Shown here: one piece after another, positions 17,903 to 29,900 of the stretch
How positions within the stretch are numbered: the stretch's first letter is position 1
Layout: every line of letters starts with the position of its first letter
From: CAZAYP01 sp964489425 [NCBI: uncultured Verrucomicrobiota bacterium]
GTDB lineage: Bacteria > Verrucomicrobiota > Kiritimatiellia > RZYC01
Reading direction: 5' to 3'
Assembly (NCBI GenBank): GCA_964489425.1
Contig: CAZAYP010000029.1
Location: 1 to 62,314, forward strand
DNA: 62,314 nt
Translations under genes and position numbers: made by a program
Notes under the pieces: generated by a model
Told to the model about the DNA's origin: nothing
Seen by the model: only the letters and a program-made list of their open reading frames with translations
Databases searched by the model: none

Positions 17903-20900
17903 TCAGTTAAGATCAAGGCCCGGGTTGTGGTACCAGCGCGGCGGCTTCCAGTTGTAGGGGATTTTGTTGGTCACGCTGCGGACAACGACGCCATCGTCGG
18001 CCTTCAGCATGCCGCTGTAATAGTTTTTCCACGCCCCGTCAAAGTACTGCCAGCGGTTGTCCTTGAAGAAAATCTGCCACCCGTTTTTCTGGGACGCCCG
18101 GTTGTACGTCCAGATGGCGTCGGACAGCGGCGCGCTGCCGCGCCACGCGCCAAATCCCGCCGCCCGCAGGCTGTTGAGCAGGTTGGTGTCGACATGGGCC
18201 GGTGAGTTGAAGGTGAAAAAAGTATAGGCGCGGTTGGTGGAGCTCTGCCCGCCCAGGATCGATACCAGCGGCTGGTGGTTGGTCGGCGGCAGCTGGCCCA
18301 CGAAAAACACCTGGGTGGCCAAGCCCTGGCCCGGGATATCCACGATGAACGACTGGTTGTCCGGCAGCGAGGCGTTGGTGGCCAGCTGCCCGCTCAGCCC
18401 TGTCCCGCCCAGGTTGTAGCGCCAGCCGTCATTGGCCAGGTACACCTGCTGCGTGGCGGCCCAGGCGTTATAGCCTTGGCCCATCCAGCTGATGCGCGTG
18501 GCGTTGGCCGGAACGGTATCGCGGGGCAACGACGTTCCAAAAACATAATCGACCGTGTTGATGTCGGGGATCCCGGGCAACGATACCCAGTTGCGGCCGG
18601 AGTACAGCCGGATCCGCTTGCCGACATAGACTTGGGAACTCGCTTTCTTGCGTTGACCGTTGTTCCACCGGTCCAGGTAGGAAACCCGGTAGAAGCGCAG
18701 GTTGTCGCCCATGGCAGCCGGGTTGTGGTCGATGAACGCCGGCACGTTGGTGCGGCCGAGCAGGGTCCATTCCGCGTAATTGGTGTAAGCGTCGGAATAG
18801 GTCGTGCTGTCCTTGTGGATAACATCGTAGGTCTTGGCGGCCGTGGCCCCGGTCCAGTTCAACCGCAGCTTGGTGGCGCTGGTCTGCACGCCCTGGGTGA
18901 CGGTCAAGAACCCGATCAGGATGTTGGTCTCTGAGCTGAAGCCGCCATGGTTCCCGGCTGCGTCAAGCCCGGCAATGGCAAAGCGGTATTCCTGGCCGCT
19001 GAGCAGGTTGGTGATGATGGCTGCGTTGGTCGTGCGGGCGCCCAGGCCAGGGTACTGGGTCACATCGAAATACTGGTCGGTGATCGCGACGCTGTGGTCC
19101 CCGTAATTCCAGTACACGCGGTACGAGTGCCAGGGGGCGAGGTTGTCGTGGGCCACGGCATCCCACTCCAGCCCGGCCTCGCTCTCATCATCGTAGCCTG
19201 CTGCCATGAGGCCGAAGTTGCCCGGCTGGCCCGGCGGCGTGCGGTCGATCTTGACCACGTAGCGCGTGTTGGCGCCCTTGGTCCGGTCATTGGCGCGGTC
19301 CACGTCGTTGTCCACGGCAAACAAGTACCCGGTGTGGATGCCTTCCGGCAGGCCGCCCCCCGCCAGGGTGAAGTTGGTGCCCGTGCCCAGCGTAGACCCG
19401 TCCCCGAGCCCTGTGGGTTCAGGATCGTCCAGCGCCGTGCGCCGGTACTCGTACACGCCCGAGTTGCCCGGGTCGCGCGCGGCGAGGAACGTGACGTCCA
19501 GGCTCGCCAGGTTGGTCCACGTGGCAATGCCATCCACGCGCACATCGTCAAAATAGATGCTGCGCGCATCGCGGGTCACGCAGTATACCCGCAGCGTGAC
19601 CGCCGTGTTCGTATCGTAAATCTGGAACGCATAGCTGTCGTAGCTGTCGCTGTTGTTGACTTCCATCTCCGCGATCCGCGTCCATGCCGCCCCATTGGCC
19701 CGCTCCACGCTGATCGTCTCCGCCCCGGCGCCGCTGAGATACGCGGACAGGGTCAGTTGCCCCGGATAATCCTTGGGCGGCAGCACCAGGTAGTCGCCGG
19801 CCGTGTTGAACCCGGCCCGCCGCCCGTCGCCATCACTGGAGGTGCCGACGTTGGCGTACATGCCGTAGCCGTACCACGTGCCGTTGGCATCGGTGTCGCT
19901 CCAGTCGCCCTCGCTGTGCTGATCCCAATCGGTGAAGAAGTCGCAATGGATCAGTTCCGGCATGGCCACCACATCCAGCCCTTTCATCGCCGGGCCGCGC
20001 ACATCGTCGTCCGATACGCTAAATGCAAAGTTCGATACGCCCACGGCCGAGTCGCCGGTGCGGTCCGTGTCATAATCCGCAAACGTCACCCGGCAGGTCC
20101 AGGTGCCCAGGGTGTTCATCTCGTACCACGCGCGGACCTGGTGCTTGCCGTAATGGAAGTTGGTGCCGGTGCCGTCGCCATTGGATATGTTGAACCCGTC
20201 CAGCAGGTCGTTGTTCGACACCAGGCCCAGCGGGCTGTACAGGCTGTAGCGCGGCGCGAACCCACTGCCGGTCCCGTACACCCCGTTGACGTCCCGTACC
20301 ATGCCGGTCATTGAGATCGCGTTGGTCATCTCGCCGTCAAGCAAGGCCAGGCCCGGCGCTGACACGGGGCCGTTAACGCGGAAGGAGAGCAGTACCGGCG
20401 TGTTGGTGTCCTCGTCGTACACGCCCAGGATGCCCACCTGTGCGCTGGCCAGGGCCGCGCGGTCGTTGGTGCGATCGTTGTCGCCGTCCACCAGCATGGC
20501 CACCACCTTGGAGGTCGACGCGTTGTACAGGTTGTCAATCACCCCGGCCGTGAACTGGGCCTGGTCCGCGAAGCTCCACACGTTGGTCACCGCCTGGTTC
20601 ACGCCATCGGCCGAGCTCAATCCGGCCTGCCAGCGCGGGATGGTGGTTTCGGAAGACAGCAGCGTGGCCTCGGTGGCGAAGTTCTGGAGCCGGAACGAAG
20701 ATACCTGGTTGGTGCTGGCGCTGTTGCCACTGGATATCCCGGAGGCCGCGTCCCGGCACCCGAACGCGAAATACAGCGGCGCCCCGGCCAGGTGGGCCAG
20801 GTACTCGTCGGTCACCCAGAACACCCGGTTGGTGCTGCTGCCATCGCGTTCGGTGATGGCGCCATCTGCCGCCGTGTTGGTGGCCACCACGAGATACGCG

Positions 20901-23900
20901 CTGCCCAGGCCCCCATACGTCATGGTCAGATACTCGGGCGTCACCGTATCATCATCCGTCACCTCGAACGTGAAATTGGAAACCGCCAGGGCGGCATCGT
21001 TGACGCGATCCTGATCGTAGTCCAAGGAGTACACCCGCGCGGTCCATGTGCCGAGCATGTTGGCCGCGTACGGGATCCGTACCCCGTTTTTCCCGATCGG
21101 CAGGGCTGCGGCCAAAGCGCCCTGGTTGGCGATCGCGTCGCAGCTGTCAAGCACGTCCAGGTTGCTGATCACCGTGCCGGCGGGATTGTAGAGCGCATAC
21201 CGGTTGCTCCGGGACGCAGTGCCCCAGATGCCGCTGTAGCTGTCCTGGACCAGGCCCGTGATCACCAGCCCGGCGGCCAGCCCGCCGTCCGTCAGGGTGA
21301 GCGCGCCGTTGAACCGGAAGCTGGTAAGGTCCGGAGGGTTGGGATCGTCGTCGATCACCTGGGCCGCGGTAAGGAACGTCAGCAGGTAGTTGGTCCGCAC
21401 CGTGCGGTCGTAGGCAAGGTCGTCCCCCACCCCGGTCACGCTGTCGGCATAGGTGCCGCGATCATTGTCCTCGTCCTCGGCGCTGATCGTGATGTAGTAG
21501 GTGTTGTTGGTGTCAAAGTCGCCGATGGTGAAAGCGTTGTTCTGGTACGTGGTCGCGCTGAGGGCGCCGTTGAACCCCACCACCCGGTTGCTGAACATGT
21601 TGTTTTCCGGCGTGCCGGCCACGTTGTTGGTCACGCTGCCCAGCGAGTACCAGACTTCCCAGTTGGGCGTCACCCGGCCGTCCGGCGACCCGATGTTGCA
21701 AAGTTGGTTGCGGTTCGTCAGGAACACGCCGCTGGGGTCGGTCCAGCCAATGGCAAAATCGATCAGGTTGCCCGGGTTGGCCAGTTCCGCGTCGGTGATC
21801 ATGGTGTTGCTGGCCTTGCCGTTGTAGTTGGACGTTCCCAGGTACACCAGGGTCGGGGTTGGCCCCGCGATGTCGTCGTCCGTGGACGAGAGCGTGAAGC
21901 TCAGGTCGCTGGCCGCGGACAGCGCACCCTGCGCATCGCGCGCCCGCACCCGGAAATTATAGCTGCCGTCGGCTTGGCCGATCAGTTCTGTAGTGTCCAG
22001 GTAGTAGAAGGTGTTGCTGGTAAAGTTTTCCCGGTGGGTGATGGCGGCGTTTTCCGCCAAGGCCCCGTTGTTGAACTCCACGAGGTAGCTGGTCACCTTG
22101 TCGTTCGCGTCCGTGGACCGGTCCCAGGTGAAAAGAACATTGCCATCCGTGCTTTCCACGTTGCCCAGCGCATTGGTCCGCACGGCCAGGTTGGCCGGCG
22201 CCGTGGGCAGGCTGTCGTCCACGATGCCGCTTGCGTTCAGGGCCACGTCAAACCAGGAATCGATGTCCCCGTCCGAAAGTTCCTCGTCCCAGGCCGAGGC
22301 ATCGCCGGCGCCATCATCGTAGCTGAACTTCAGCAGGTTGAGCGCGTCCTGCGCGTCCTGGGTGGCATAGCCTGCCGTGGTGTCGCCGTCGTTGGCCCAG
22401 CCGCAGGGCACCATCGCGTGGTAGGCCGCCACCGTGAACCGGCCGGTGACGCTTCCGGTCAGCCCCAGATCGCTGCGCGCGATTTTAATCTCCATCAGGT
22501 TGTTGGCCGCAGAGAAGTTGCACTGGTCATTGCCGTAGGTTGGCGGCGAGTACCAGGCCGACCCGTCGTCGGCATACAGTTCCATGCGCTGGCCCACGCC
22601 GTTGACCGTGTGCACGATGAGGTTGCGTTCCGGGTAATGGGCGTTGGCCGCGTCATTATAGTCGCCCCCGATCGTGGTGCCGGAATCGTCCGCCATCCAG
22701 TTCAGGGCGCCGTCCCCGCCGGCCCGGTCCGTGTCCACGGCGATGGCCAGGTAGGGGTAGGCGATGTCCGTGATGTCGCTGAAGCGGGCCAGGATATACA
22801 GGTCGGTGGCGTCAGCGTAGACCCGGAACTCGGTCAGGTCCACGTCATCGTCATGATCAGAATCCTCCCGTGATTCCCAGTGTTTGTCCTTGATGATGAA
22901 TTCCTTGGAACTGATGGTCGAGGAGTTCACCACCGTGGGCGGCGTGCCCACCCAGTCGTTGTCGTTCCCGTCCACCGTCATGTTGCGGATGACGAGCTGG
23001 ATTTGCTTGGACGCCGCGATGTTCGTGATGACCGCGCCGGTCAGGCCGGAGTTGCCGTAATTGATCTCCCATTGCGGGTCGCCGGCCAGGGTGTCGTAGC
23101 TGAACAGCACGTTCTGGCTGGCGAACGCGCCACTGACCTTGTCCAGCTTGACCGTCACTACCGGGGTGGACGCGAACGTGAGCGCGCCCAGCACGGCGAC
23201 CCGGTCGGTCACGCCGACGCTGCACTGGAACAGGTACGTGGCGCCGGAATTGACCGTCAGGTTAGAGAGCGTGAGCGTGTCCGTATGGCTGGCATTGGTG
23301 CCCGGGTGCAGCCACGCGCCGCCTTGCAGCGTGGCCAGCCGCTGGATCCGGCCGGTGCCCGCCAGCGTCCCACCGTTGTAAATCGTCACATCGCCCGAAG
23401 GCGGCAGGATCAGGCCGTTGGCATAGAGGGTGGCGCTGGTATTGACTTGCAGGCCATCGACGAACAGGTGCCCGCCGACCGCCAGGTTGTAGGTTGCTGC
23501 GCTTTGCCCGCCACCGACGACAAAGGCCTGCCCATTGGCCACGTGCGCGGTCCGCGTGTTCAGCGTCCCGGCGTTTAAAATGAATGCGCTGGCTGCATTG
23601 GTCATAAGCAGCACTCGGGTATCGATCAGGCCGCCGGATTCCAGGGTGTTGGTGCCGCGGCGGATGTCGTAGCCGCCGGGCGTGGTGAGCGTCCCGCCTT
23701 GCACCAGCACCGCGTTGGCGATGGACGAATTGGTTTCGCCGACACAAATACCTGTGGCCACCACCAAGCCACCATTGGCGACTGTTAGTCGACTGCCGAC
23801 ACCCGCATAACCAACATATAGCGCGGCTGAATTCGACCACACGGACCCAGCCCCTGTTACTACGACGAGATTATCTGTCGCCGCGGCTTCGCGGCCGATG

Positions 23901-26900
23901 TAGCCGACCGAGTTGACCACGCGGCCACCATTGCTGACCACTAAAGTGTGATGAGCTCCATAGTTCCCCACATAGAGGGCCGTTTTGTTCCGCCAAAGCG
24001 AGTTTGTTCCCGAGACCGTGGCGACATTGTATTCTCCATTGCCGCCAACTAATCCGTCTTGTCCATTATAAACGACACCGCCATCTCGGATTGTCAGGGT
24101 GTTAGCACTGGAATAGCCGACTACGAGACCACCGATATTGCTCCACACCGACCCGGCACCGACGACGGTGACCGTATTAGTATTTCCGCCAGATTGATAT
24201 CCGATATAACCGGACGAACTGATCACGTTCCCCCCGTTGGTAATGGTCAAGGTGTTAAACGAACCATAGTTTCCCACCATGATATAGCCCGAGTTGGTCC
24301 ACAAGGAACCGGTGCCGGTCACGGTCGCGGCATTACACACCGCGGAAGTATGCCATCCCAAAATGCCGTTATTATCCAGGATCTGCCCGCCGTCCCTGAT
24401 CGTCAGAGAGTTCTGTTGTCCATAATAGCCGACATAGAACATCGTACTTCCACTCATCCACGAGGAACCAGATCCGGTGACGACAGCGGCATTGCCGGTC
24501 GCGGACGCTTGTCCTCCGATTGAAGCACCGCCGCCGACCTGACCGCCATCACTGATTATCAGAGTGTTGGAGGTTCCACTCTCGCCGACGTAGAGGTTCG
24601 GGGTTTGCCATAGCGATCCCGCGCCAGTAACTTTTACCAAATTGCCAAACGACTTTACGGAGTACCCGATTGATCCTTGGCCGCTATACACGCCACCACT
24701 ATTAGTTATCACCAGGGTATCAAAAGAACCAGCAATGTTAAGCATAAGGGTGTTGGTCCACATGGACCCGGCGCCAGTCACTGTGACCATGTTGCCGGTA
24801 GACCCAGTTTGGCCAATGTACGCGCTGGCATCCACGACCCGGCCGCCGGCGCTGATGGTCATGAAGTTGAACGAACCAAAGTTCCCCACAAAAAGAAGGG
24901 AGGAATTCGTCCATATCGACCCGGCACCGGTCACTGTGACTACATTGCCAGTGGAGGATGCGTCGTTGCCAATATAAGCGTTCACGGACCTTGCGAGGCC
25001 GCCGTTGCTGATGGTCAGGCTGTTGCCCACGCCGGATTGGCCGATAGTCGTGATGTGCGCCTTGTTGGTCCAAGTTGAACCCGCGCCGGTCACCAGGATG
25101 CTGCGGTTGGAGACCCCACCCCGGAACAGGCCCCCGCCCCAGAGGTTGGTGGTAACCAGCGTACCCCCGTTGGCCACCACGACATTGGTCATGTTCATCA
25201 AGGCGTTGGTCGCGGTAGCTTCGAGCATCCCGCCCGCCACCCGCGTGACGCCGGAGAACGTGTTGTCCGCGGCCAGCACCAGGGTGCCGGCGTTGGTCTT
25301 GAGCAGGTCCCCGGCGCCGGCCAGCGCCTTGTACAAGACCGTGGTGTACGCCCCGCCCATCTGCAGGTTGAACCCGGCGGCGTTCACCGGCCCGGTGATG
25401 GCCAGGTTGCCGGCTGCCGCTTCCCAAGTGCTATGGGCGCCCAGGGTGATGCTGTTGGTGATGGTCTGCTGGCTGGCCGACTCGTTGGTGATGCCGCCGT
25501 ACAGGGTCAGGGCCGAACCGTTGAGGGTGAATGCGCCGGCCCCGGAAGCGAACCGGAGGGTCCGCAGCGAAAAAGGCGCGGCAATATCGTTGGTGTTGGC
25601 CAGCCGCGTGGTGCCGGCAAAGATCAGGTCGTTGCTGTTGGCGCTGACCGGCGCGATGGTGTTGGTCCAGTTGGCGCCGGTGCTCCACTTGTCATTAGCG
25701 CCAAGGCCGTTCCAGGCCCAGGGGCTCGCCGGCGCGGCCAGCGCCGGCGTGAAAACCAGGCGAATGCTGCCGCCCGACTCACTGATCGCAAACACCCCGC
25801 CCCTCAAATCCGGCGTGAAGCCCGCGATGTTGAGCGTGAACTTGTTGGTGGCAAAGCCGGACCCGCTCGCGGCGGAGATGACCGTGTTGGTATAGCCCTT
25901 GGCACTGTCAAAGTCGGCCGGCGTGCCGCGCACCTCGATGACGAAATCCGATCCGTCGGCCGCATTGACCGTGCAGGCGCCGCTGGCGTTGATCGTGTCG
26001 TAACCCGTGCCGGCCGCGCCGCCCATGGTGGTGATTTCCACCTGCATCCGGCCGCTGTTTTCCAGGTTCAAAGCCGCGACCGCGAGCGCGCCCACGGTGT
26101 TGGAGTCGCTGCCCGGGCTGACCGTGCCGTTGGCCGTGAGGTTGGCGAACGAGCCTGCGCCGTACAGAAACGTGCCGCTGTCGACCGTGGCCGCGGAGCT
26201 GGCATGCGTACCGTTCTGCACCAGGATGCCGGCGCTGACCCGGGTGGCCCCGCTGTGGGTGCTGGCGCCGGACAGGATGAGCTTGCCGGCGCCGGTCTTG
26301 ACCAGCCCGCCTGAACCCGCGAACACGCCGCTGTTGGTCAGCATGGCCGCGCTGGTCGCCACCTCGATAACGCCCGTGCCGTCCGTGGCCAGGGTGACGT
26401 CTTTGGTCGAAACCGCGCCTGCGCCAGTGAACTGCAGCGTGCCTTTTTTGCCCGCAGACCCCAGGATGATCGCGTCGGCGGCCGAGCTGTCGCCCAGGGG
26501 CTGAGCCGTGGTCTTGGCCGGCAGCCGCGGCACGCTGACCGTGCCCTCGGCGATGGTGATGCCGCCGGCCGTGGTGCCCCAGGTGTTGTCGTTGGTCAGG
26601 GTCAGCGTGCCCGTGCCGGTCTTGGCCAGGCGGCCCGCGCCGCCGACAATGGGCCCGTTGAACGCCGTGGACGTGTTGTCGCCGCCCACGGTCAGCGTCA
26701 CGCTGGCGTCGAGGTTGGAGATGATGCCATCGCCCGCAATGGAGGCAACGGTTTCGTTGTAGTTGACGACCAAGGTCCCCCACGGCCCCACCGTCACCGC
26801 CGAAGTGTCCGGTATGCGGTCCGCGGCGCCCAGCTTGAGCGGGCCTGAGGTGACCAGGGTCCGCCCGCCATAGGTGTTGGACGCGCTCAACGTGCAGATG

Positions 26901-29900
26901 CCCACGCCGTGACTCCGCAATGTGCCGGACCCGGAGATGACGCCGCTCAATGTCAACTCGGCCGCTGTATTGGCCACCCAGACCAGGCCCGTGCCGTCCG
27001 CGGCCAGGGTGATGGGCTTGGTCGTGGCGGCCGATGGCCCGGTGTATGTGAAATTGGCGTACTTGCCCGCGCTGCCGAGGATGAGCGCATCCGCAGCCGT
27101 GCTGTCGCCCAAGGGCTGGGCCGTGCCCGCCGCCTCTACAACCGGCACGGAAAGTTGGCCGTCTTCCACGGTGATGCCGCCCGTGGCGCCATTGCCCAGC
27201 GTGTTCCGGTTGGTCAGGATGAGGGTGCAAATTCCTTTCTTGACGAAGCGGCCGGAAGTGCCGGTGATCAGCCCACCGAAGGAATAATTCGTGACGTTGG
27301 TGCCGGTCATTGTGAACGTGGCCGTGCCCACGGCCAGCGTGCCGGTGCCGGCCACGGAAGCCACGGTGTCGTTGGCGCAGTTGAACGTGGCGCCGTTCTG
27401 GAGCACGACCGCCGAGGTGTCCGGCACCACGTTGTCCGCACCGAGGGTGAACGTGCCGTTGCTGACGATCGTGGCGCCGCTGTACGTGCTGGCAATGGAC
27501 AGCGTGAACGTGCCGGCGCCGTCCTTGCTGAGCGTGTCCACGTTGCTGCCAATGGCCACGGTCGTCACGGTGATGTTGCCCGCCCCGCCCACGACCAGGC
27601 TCTTGCCCGCCACGCTGCCGTTGATGCCGTTGGTGATGGTCAGGGTATTGGCATCCGCGTTGATGCGCGCGGTGGCGGCCAGCGTGATCGGCCCGGCGTA
27701 CGTGTTGTTGCCGGAGATGCTGCGCAACGCGCCGCCCTCGGAGATCCCGCCGCCCGACAGCGTCAGCGGCTCGGGATCAAATGCCGTCCCGCTGGCCGGC
27801 GCCAGCTCCAGCGCGCTGCCGGCGGCCACGGTCGTACCCGCGGACACCGCGCCCAGCGCGGACGCCTTGGCGATCTGCAGCGGCCCGTTGTTGACGGTCA
27901 GGGTGCCGGAAAAGTCGCTGGCGTTGGCCTGGTAGGTCAGGGCGATCCGGCCGCTGCCCTGCTTGGTGACGTTGCCCGTGCTGCGCAACTGCGTGTTGAA
28001 CGTCAGCGTCTGGGCGGACTCGTTGGTCCAGTTCTGGTCCGCGCCGAGGTTGATCCGCTGGATGGCCAGCGCGTGCGTGCCGCCGGATCCGGAACTCACG
28101 GCAATGCCCGCGCCGTTGATGGTCATGGCCGGGGTCACGCTGCGGTTGGTGAACAGCAGGTTGCCGTCGGCATAATCGTTGAACCGCAGCCCCGCCACGG
28201 TGACCGCCGCGGTGTTGCTGACCGTGGTGCCGTTCACGAAACTGTCGCCGAAAACGGCCACGGCGCTCGACGCCGGCACCGCGTTGCCGGCCCAGTTGGT
28301 GATATTCTCCCACTCGAACGTCGCGCCCAGCCCTTTCCAGTTCGGCTCCGCCTTGTTCATCAGGTCGGACCAGTTGCGGGCCACGCGCACTTCGTCAAAG
28401 TAGCACGCCCCCGGCGAACTGGCCCCGCCCGCGCCCAGGCGGATCCCGTTGAGCGAGATGATCCGGTCTGCCGCCAGCGTGGTCGTCGCGTCCCAGGCGG
28501 CCGGCTGTACCGACGGAATCGTGTCGGTCTTGTAATACCCCTTGGTCGAGAACTGCTTGGTCTGGAAGTCATATTTGCCGATGATGATGTAGTCGCTGCC
28601 CGACCCCGCGGTCAGCGAATACCCCGACGCCGTTTCGCTGCTGCCCGCATCGTACGAGCCCAGGCCCAGTTTCTGGTCCTGGCCGGAAAGCTCGCCGAAG
28701 AACGCCCGTTCCGTGCCGTTGCTGCAAAACGACAAACCCATCCAGCGATCCGCGCCGCCCGTGGTGTGGTTCACAAACGCGGCGGCGAAAATAACGCCGG
28801 TGTTCACGGTCGGAAACGTGCGGTACGCGGTCAGGCTTTGCCCCGCCCCGGGCGTCACCACCACCTTGTTGCCCAGGTTGGTCGGATAGCCCGTCACGTT
28901 GCCAAAGCTGCCGGCGGAAATCGTGTAGGCGCCCGCCGAGCTCTCGACCCACGTGTTGCCGTTGGTCCACCCGAAGCCGCCGGACTTGGCGTTCAACTGC
29001 CCACCTTCGTCGTACATGAACTCGTCCACGATTTCCCACGCGCTGTAGGGCGGCTTCACCCAGTACGTCTGCACGTCGGTCTTGTTGATCGCCGCCGCAT
29101 CAAAATTGCCCACGCCGCTGGTCGTGCTCACCACCGTGGCCGTGGAAATATTGGCCGTGGTCATGGCCAGCCATTTCAGCTGCGCGCCGGGCTTGATGTC
29201 CGTGGTCATGGCCAGCCGCAGCGTCGTGTACGCCGGCAGGTCGATGATCTCCACGTAGTTCTTGGTGCCAAAATTGTTGGTCGTCCACTGGAACCAGACT
29301 TCCTCCACTGAACTTGCCGCCTCGGCCGACGAGTTGTTCGCGTTCAGGTAGCAGTACGTCGCATCGTTGCTCGTCACCGGCGTGCCCAGGCTCATCAGGC
29401 CGCTCTGGTGATTCACCTCCACCACGGCCACGCCGCACGCGTCGTTACCCGGGCCGCCAATGATGTCATCGTCGTTGAACACGTTGATAACATAGCTTTT
29501 GCTGTTTTCGAGGTTGATGTTGAAGCTGGCGGGGTCGCCCCAGCCCCAGCCGCTGCCGCCGGCGTCAATCGATCCGTTGAACTGCACGTCGTTGTTCGGC
29601 GTCAGGGTGAAGCCGGTATACTCGCCCCACTGCTTGGTCCAGCTGCCGTTATCGTTAAACTTGTGCCATTGGTCGCCCGTGGCCGCGGGGTTGGACGTCT
29701 TGATGACCTGGTACCAGATGTACGAGGCCGTGTAGGTTTTCCGCGTGAAATCCCCGGAATACCCGCCGCCCGCCAGGTCCAGCGCGTCGTAACCCCAGTC
29801 TTCCGCCCAAGCCAGCGGGCTGCCCAGAAGCGCAAAGACTAGCGCGGCCAAGCCCCATCGCCGGCCCGCGACAGCCCGCAACGGGCGCTTTCCGCTGAAT

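Noticed and set aside
23680-25080. CRISPR-like regularly spaced repeats
   Set aside because: The repetition is at the protein level inside one long reading frame; units differ in DNA and lack the constant repeat/unique spacer structure.
26909-29311. 800-codon plus-strand open frame opposite the giant gene
   Set aside because: It is Arg/Gly/Ala/Val-rich without domains and lies fully antisense to a well-supported gene; long antisense frames are expected in GC-rich coding DNA. The same applies to 20792-22873, 33489-35636, 38113-40476 and 42019-44307.
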